From NCBI GenBank assembly GCA_951799425.1, contig OX637397.1, positions 17,692,064-17,756,063 on the forward strand: 64,000 nucleotides of DNA. Reading direction: 5' to 3'. The first letter of the stretch is position 1, and each line of letters opens with the position of its first letter. Positions 58,782-64,000 of the stretch are shown here, one piece after another. Made by a program: the position numbers and the translations under genes. Under the pieces are notes generated by a model. That model saw only the letters and a program-made list of their open reading frames with translations. It did no database searches and was not told the origin of the DNA. Source of the DNA: Ilex aquifolium (Eukaryota > Streptophyta > Magnoliopsida > Aquifoliales > Aquifoliaceae).

Positions 58782-61700
58782 TGTTGGTTGAGGTTGTGAG
58801 AGTGTACATAACTTTTTATAATAGGGTTATATTTGTCTTTTGGGTAGTCTAGGGTTTTTTTGATTTTCTTGGGCTATATGTATATTCTTGTAATCTAGTT
58901 TATTGACTTGAGAGAAAGTATTATTTGCAACCAATAATACTTTTGTGGTATCAAAGCCTCATTTCCTATCAAACCGCAATCCCTAAAGTTGCATCCACGA
59001 TCGCACTCCCCTCACAAATACTGTTCACAGGTACTGTTCACATTTACTATTCATCTGTGTTTTTTTTTTTACTATTCATTTGTTGATAAGTGATATTTTG
59101 CAATCAAATTATGTCGATTTCAGACGATAAGATTCAAACAATTAATATTCGTTTGAATGGAGATAACTACTCCTATTAGTCTAATGTGATGAAAAAAAAA
59201 TTGCTTGGTCGAGGAAGATGGAGTTATGTTTCAGGTTCTGAAATAAAACCCTCTAATCCTAAAGTAACAGATTATCACAAAATTGTTGCTAAATGGGAGA
59301 TGGAGAATGTTCAAGTTCTTACTTGGTTACATAATTCCGTGTAACCTAGTATTGGTATAAATTATTCAAAATTTGACACTATAGAGAAAGTATGTAATTA
59401 TTTGGAAGACATGTATTTGGAATCCAATTTTGCAAAGCAATACCAGTTAGAGATGGAAATTAGAGGTGCAACACATGGAAATAAGTCTGTTCAAGAATTT
59501 TACAATCAGATGACTACTTATTGGGATCAGTTGGCACTCATGGAACCATCAAACTTACATGCACTAGATAGTTATTTGCACTATAGGGAGAAACAAAGGC
59601 TCGTCCGATTTCTTATGGCTCTTAGAGGCCAATTTGAGCCTCTTTGTGGTGTTATTCTTCATCGAACCCCACAGCCTACAGTTGATGGAGCTGTTTGGGA
59701 ACTTATTGCTAAAGAGACTCCATTTAAGGTAGCTCATGTGGTCACTTCTTCTCAGTTAGTGCTTACAACCTCTATTGTTGCCTACTCCATCTGCACAGCT
59801 CACACAGGTTACTGGAAAACTAAAATCACGTGTTGGGATTGATGAATGCAACTTTTGTTATCAGAAAGGGCACCGGAAAGCTTCTTGTCTCAAACTTCAA
59901 AAAGGGTGTGTTTATACTCTCCGGTTTCCGGTCCCCTCTGGCAACTTTTATATATGATCCCGCCACTATTTCTCCTAGTATTATTTAGTCGATGATTGAG
60001 CAGCTGCAACCTATGCTTGTTACTTTCACTATAGATCAATCACATGCCTTTGCTATGTACACAATTCATTCACGTTTGATTAGTTCACATATCTCAAGTA
60101 TATCATTTTCTACTTGGATATTTGATTCAAGTTCCTCACATCATATGACTCCTAATCTTTTTTCTCTTAATAATTGTGTCTCTCCCTTTTCTCCTATAAA
60201 TATTGTTACATCTAATGGTTCTCTAATGCAAATTGCTTCTGTTGGATCTATTATTCCCACTTTGTCCTCCTTTCTTTCTATCCCGAATGTTGTTTATATT
60301 CCACAATTGTGTTAGTCTATTATCGATTAGTCAACTCTATGATTCAAGATGTGATGTTCTGTTGTTCATGATCAGAAGTCCAAGAAGCAGATTGGGACCG
60401 GGCGTAGAACTGGTAACTTATACATTCTAGAGCACTTACATATTCCTTTTGAGTCTAGTTCTCCCAAGTTTTCTTCTTTTTGTCTACAAAATAATTTGTT
60501 TCAATTTTATTTTTGGCATTCTAGGTTAGGTCATTTGTCTAGTGAGCATCTAAAGAGTTTAATTTCCTATGGCATTTTGGTCAATGTATCTCCAAGTGAC
60601 ATCTCTGCTTGTAGTGCATGTAAACTTGTCTAGATGTCTGTTTTACCTTTTAATAAAAGTGCTTCTTTGTCTACTTCGCCTTTTTCTCTTGTTCATATTG
60701 ATGTATGGGGACCTTCTCCTATTTTCACTACAGGTGGCTCTACATATTATGTTTTTTTTTATTGATGATTCTAGTCGTTATTGTTTGATATATTTGATGA
60801 CACATAAATCTGGTTTTTCTCAAATTTACCCGCAATTTTCATTCCATGATTCACACTCAGTTTTCTAATGATATAAAAGTTCTTCATTCTAATTTGGGTA
60901 GGGAATATTAGTTGAAAGACTTCACTAACTTCTTGGATGCATCTGGCACTATACATCCATCATCTTGCTCAGCTACCTTGAACAAAATGGTGTTGCTGAG
61001 CGTAAGAATATACATATCTTTGAAACTGCTCGTGCTCTCCTGCTTTCTTCATCTTTTTCCTCTGTCTTTTGGGGTGAAGCTATTCTTACAGCGATTTATT
61101 TATTAAATCATATGTCCACCCCACTTTTATCAAATGCTTCTCCCTATGAAAAGTTGTTTGGAAAACTTCATAAGTACTCTCTTCTTCATGTCTTTGGTTC
61201 AATCTATTTTGTTTTTCTTCCTAAGCGTGAGCGAAATAAATTGAGTGCTCGTTCTGTTTTATGTGTTTTCTTAGGGTATGTTCTCAATCAGAAGGGATAT
61301 TAGTGTTATGATCCTGTATCTTAAAAATTGAATGTCTTTCGTCATGTTGTTTTTCTTGAGCTTCTCGATTCTTCTAAAATAGCCTCTATTTCAAGGGATG
61401 AACTTGTGCGTATTGACCCTTTTTCCCTTGGATGAGTCTTCTGAAGAGTTTATCCCTTTTCTTGATGTTTCTGATCTTCTTTCTTCAATCGATGTTTTTT
61501 CTTTATCTTCTCCTTCTCATCCTTCTGTTATCTCTCCTTATCGTTTGGTCTATTTTCAAAAAAAGCTACATCTTCCATATTGTGAGCATCAGCTCTGACG
61601 GGCCCAGCTCTGATCCTATGGATTCTGCTCAACCAAAACGAAAGTATCTTTTTCGCACTCGCAATCCACCTACGAGACATGGTTTTATTAATACTTGTTT

Positions 61701-61905
61701 TTCGCCTTCTTATCGTGCTTTTCTTATTTCTTTTCATTCTTATTTTGAACCTTGGTCTTATAAAGAGGCTTGTGCTGATCCTAATTGAATTAATGCAATG
61801 CATAATGAATTGGTTGCTCTTGATAAGGCTGGTACTTGGGATATTGTTCCTTCGCCTACGGGTAAAAATATTGTTGGTTGCAAACATAATTGTCAAATTG
61901 CGTAT
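58782..61905 (+). mobile_element. Copia retrotransposon, plus strand, truncated in RT
   Basis: A short LTR (about 58782-58945, starting TGTTGGTTGAGG, with TATA-like 'gctatatgtatatt') is followed by a tRNA-Met primer site TGGTATCAAAGC (58946-58957). Coding starts at 59110. The element stops near 61905, early in RT; no 3' LTR is present. Confidence 0.85.
59110..61905 (+). pseudogene. Copia gag-pol polyprotein, broken
   Basis: Gag from MSISDDKIQTINIRLNGDNY, with a zinc knuckle CNFCYQKGHRKASC near 59850-59890 (all four ligands present). The protease site reads DSSSSHHMT at about 60125, having lost the Gly of DSG. Then come pre-integrase HSRLGHLS (60520), integrase FIDDSSRY (60755) and NGVAERKNIHIFETAR (60975), a CVFLGY block (61270), and the first part of RT (LDKAGTWDIVPSPTGKNIVGCK, split by codon 61800-61890). 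Stops and frameshifts are frequent. Confidence 0.9.
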
Positions 61906-62007
61906 CAAAAGGCGTATTATTTTTCAAAAATAGTGTATCGTATCGTATCGTGGATCCTAAGATACAGCACAATTTTAAATAAATAATAATAAAATATATA
62001 TATTTTC

Positions 62008-62326
62008 AAGGATCAAAATTTGGTTTCGGTGCACCGTTTCGATCGCCTAAGAAACCAAAACGTTTCGATGTGTTTCGGAAGCAGAATGAAAAATATAAAA
62101 AATTTAAGATTATTTTTTCAAACATTGGTCGAAATAAACCAAAGTATCTTGAAATACCATGAAACATGACGAATCAGTTGTGCAAATGCATTGAAATATT
62201 ATAAAACATCCTGAAACATTATGAAACAACTCAAAATATTAGAATTTCGATTTCATCACTGATTCTTTTCAGTCTCCTTTGAAACGGAAATGTTTCGGAC
62301 GTTTCGAAACGAAATTTTGATCCTTG
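62008..62326. mobile_element. MITE with CAAGGATCAAAATTT ends
   Basis: Left CAAGGATCAAAATTTGG mirrors right AAATTTTGATCCTTG; inside, 'gtttcg' and 'cgaaac' runs are frequent. 319 bp, no coding capacity. It sits directly after the point where the Copia breaks off. Confidence 0.75.
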
Positions 62327-62510
62327 TATACCTTTGAAAAAAAATCATAGGCTCATAAAAACATAGCATTTCATTAATACTCCACCAACTATTCAAGTCA
62401 TCAACATAATTCACTAATATTAAAATGCAAAGTTCCCACCATAGTTCACTAATTCAAACTTTTAACACCTAAGAGACTTCTAATCAAAACTTCTAACATC
62501 TATTTTGAAC

Positions 62511-63656
62511 TCAATCTTCAATTTCAATTGAAAATGCATCATCATCATCATCGTGATCGGATGCCAACAAGTCTTCACTTCCTTCAGCCTCTTCAACTTC
62601 TTGTATTTGTTCATCCTCATCCTCTTCTTCAAGTTGAACTATCTGCTTCCCTTTTTCTTGTTTAAAGAAAGATTTCTAGGCCCTACAAAACAACCAATAC
62701 AAAATATAAAAAAGATTTTCAAAGTAATGGGGAAGAAGACAAAACAACCACTATATTTTAATTATATACTATTTACCTCTCTTTCTCTTTTTGCTAGTCC
62801 CTTCTTGAACTTCAAAACATTCACAAACATTCTTCCAAGTAGTGTCCTCAGGAAAGAGTGCATCTTCCTTTTCAGTAATCCACTCATCATTAGATTCCAT
62901 ATCTGAGAGAGAAATAGGATCATAGGAATCACCCTCCAGTATTCTCTTTTGGTGCCTTGCCTCCAATCGAAGATTGTACTTCACAAATACAAGTGCATTA
63001 AATCTTTGTTGCTCTAATTGATTCCTCCTCTTAGAGTACACCTGGTCAAATGTACTCCAATTCCTCTCACATCCTATGGCACTACAAGTCAAGCTAAGGA
63101 CGCGGATAGCAAGTTTTTGCAACTCTAGATAACTTCCTGCAAATGATTCCCACCATAAGGCTATAAAAAATTACAAAAGAATACTGCATTAACTAACTTA
63201 AGCAATTGCATTAAATAACTAACTTAAGTTAGTTACCACTAACCAGGTTATTTCTTCTTCCTCATATGGATTGCCATGTCCATTCCAAACATCATATCAG
63301 CATTGTGAAAGATATCCAGTTTATCAACTTTTTTCCTCACAACAGGACTTGGACACATTTTCTGAATAGTTTGATAAAGTCTCATCTTTATCTCATAGTC
63401 CGCATTACCGTTAAAGTAATGAAACCTGAAATAGTTATTTTGATTTATAATGATCAGTAGACAATAGATGGATATAAAATGATATAAAAATTGAGAAACT
63501 GAAATCTTACCCCGGATTGAGATAATAGGCAGCTTCATGAAGAGGTTTGTGTAATTGCAAGATCCATCTAGGGTCAACAATAGTCCATATGGGCTCATAG
63601 TGCTTCTTCACATTACGAAAATTCTTTTGGATTTGTTCATTTGCCTTGTCTATTGC
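62511..63656 (-). pseudogene. hAT transposase, C-terminal exons
   Basis: Minus-strand exon-like blocks. The first, 63656-63511, carries ANEQIQKNFRNVKKHYEPI...LHKPLHEAAYYLNPG. The second, 63425 to about 63256, carries FHYFNGNADYEIKMRLYQTI. The third, about 63164-62777, is the hAT dimerisation domain with WWESFAGSYLELQKLAIRVL, SAIGCERNWS and RRNQLEQQRFNALVFVKYNL. The last, about 62680-62511, is an acidic tail ending in stop 62513-62511. GT-AG borders are visible. An in-frame stop at the end of the second block (after MRKKK) and another at the start of the last suggest decay or different splice sites. The BED finger and catalytic region are absent from the window. Confidence 0.85.
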
Positions 63657-63735
63657 CTGTAAATGTACTGTTGTGTTATGCATTAATATTAGAAGAATGG
63701 TAGTTTAGTATTTTGCACTATATTGACTATATATA

Positions 63736-64000
63736 TGTTGGTGTAGTTGTTTAACCTAATATAAGATACATTTTTTTCTAATCTCTTTCTCTCTTCTTCC
63801 CTCTTATTATTTAAACCCCTAACTCCATAATAATTCAGATTAATTCAACTTGGTATCAGAGCATCGATCAAAACTTAAAGATTCAAGTCATCGGATTGTT
63901 CAGAGAGCTTCAACAGTGTCATCGGATTGTCAAGTCTGACATGCTGACGTCAACAACCAATTTTTGCAAATTTTTTTGAAATTTTCATACAAGACTCGAA
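63736..64000 (+). mobile_element. Very short LTR with tRNA-Met primer site (TRIM-like or Copia 5' end)
   Basis: TGTTGGTGTAG at 63736 to ...ATTCA at 63847 gives an LTR of about 112 bp, followed by the primer site TGGTATCAGAGC (63851-63862) and leader sequence to the window end. The small LTR fits a TRIM, or a Copia with a short LTR; the rest lies outside. Confidence 0.6.

Noticed and set aside
61528..61908. 126-residue minus-strand frame in the Copia
   Set aside because: It is antisense to the Copia coding region, which explains the sequence fully on the plus strand.

Overview
The window looks like a stretch of a eudicot nuclear genome. It is AT-rich, has canonical GT-AG introns, plant-specific protein families (DUF247/UPF0481) and several plant transposon lineages nested in one another. 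I cannot name the species. Only two host genes are supported. One is an intact single-coding-exon DUF247 gene (10683-11963, + strand). The other is a multi-exon gene of unknown function (exons at 40406-40564, 42990-43512, 44890-45037, 46171-46284, 55387-55792, 56465-56707 and 58111-58180, + strand), whose splice phases agree across all seven visible exons and whose 3' end is not seen. Nearly everything else is transposon or transposon debris. Layout, left to right: 1-1251 is the right part of a Ty3/gypsy-type LTR. 1256-4619 holds a 1.2-kb direct repeat in two copies. 4.7-9.98 kb holds two tRNA-derived SINEs with target-site duplications, a Helitron-like 3' terminus, foldback elements and two decayed copies of the DUF247 gene leader. 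10.0-12.1 kb is the DUF247 gene. 14474-17668 is a hAT-like non-autonomous element carrying a 2397-bp solo LTR with a perfect 5-bp duplication (AAGAC). 19184-31986 is a minus-strand Ty1/Copia element with two LTRs and a tRNA-Met primer site, split at its RT/RNase H junction by a 7141-bp Helitron-type element (20331-27471). That element is itself built of two head-to-tail Helitron units, carries two captured exons of the CCR4-NOT scaffold gene NOT1, and contains a SINE with 19-bp duplications. 32.5-37.1 kb is overlapping Ty3/gypsy debris, followed by a long-TIR DNA element (37165-38022). 40.4-58.2 kb is the multi-exon gene: intron 1 holds an 81-bp in-frame tandem repeat and a LINE tail, intron 2 an antisense LINE RT piece, and the 9.1-kb intron 4 a Copia fragment, a LINE, an LTR-like insert and a second, antisense LINE. 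58.8-61.9 kb is a plus-strand Copia truncated in RT, 62.0-62.3 kb a MITE, 62.5-63.7 kb the C-terminal exons of a minus-strand hAT transposase, and from 63736 a very short LTR with a tRNA-Met primer site runs off the window. The most informative structures are the four-layer nest at 19-32 kb (Copia, Helitron, Helitron unit, SINE plus captured host exons), the solo LTR inside a hAT element with an adjacent paralogous empty site, and the threefold repeat of the DUF247 leader, in one copy of which a SINE has landed on the likely splice donor. No novel enzymatic system, CRISPR array, rRNA or tRNA gene was found. Everything rests on reading motifs, phases and terminal repeats by eye; no database search was run.
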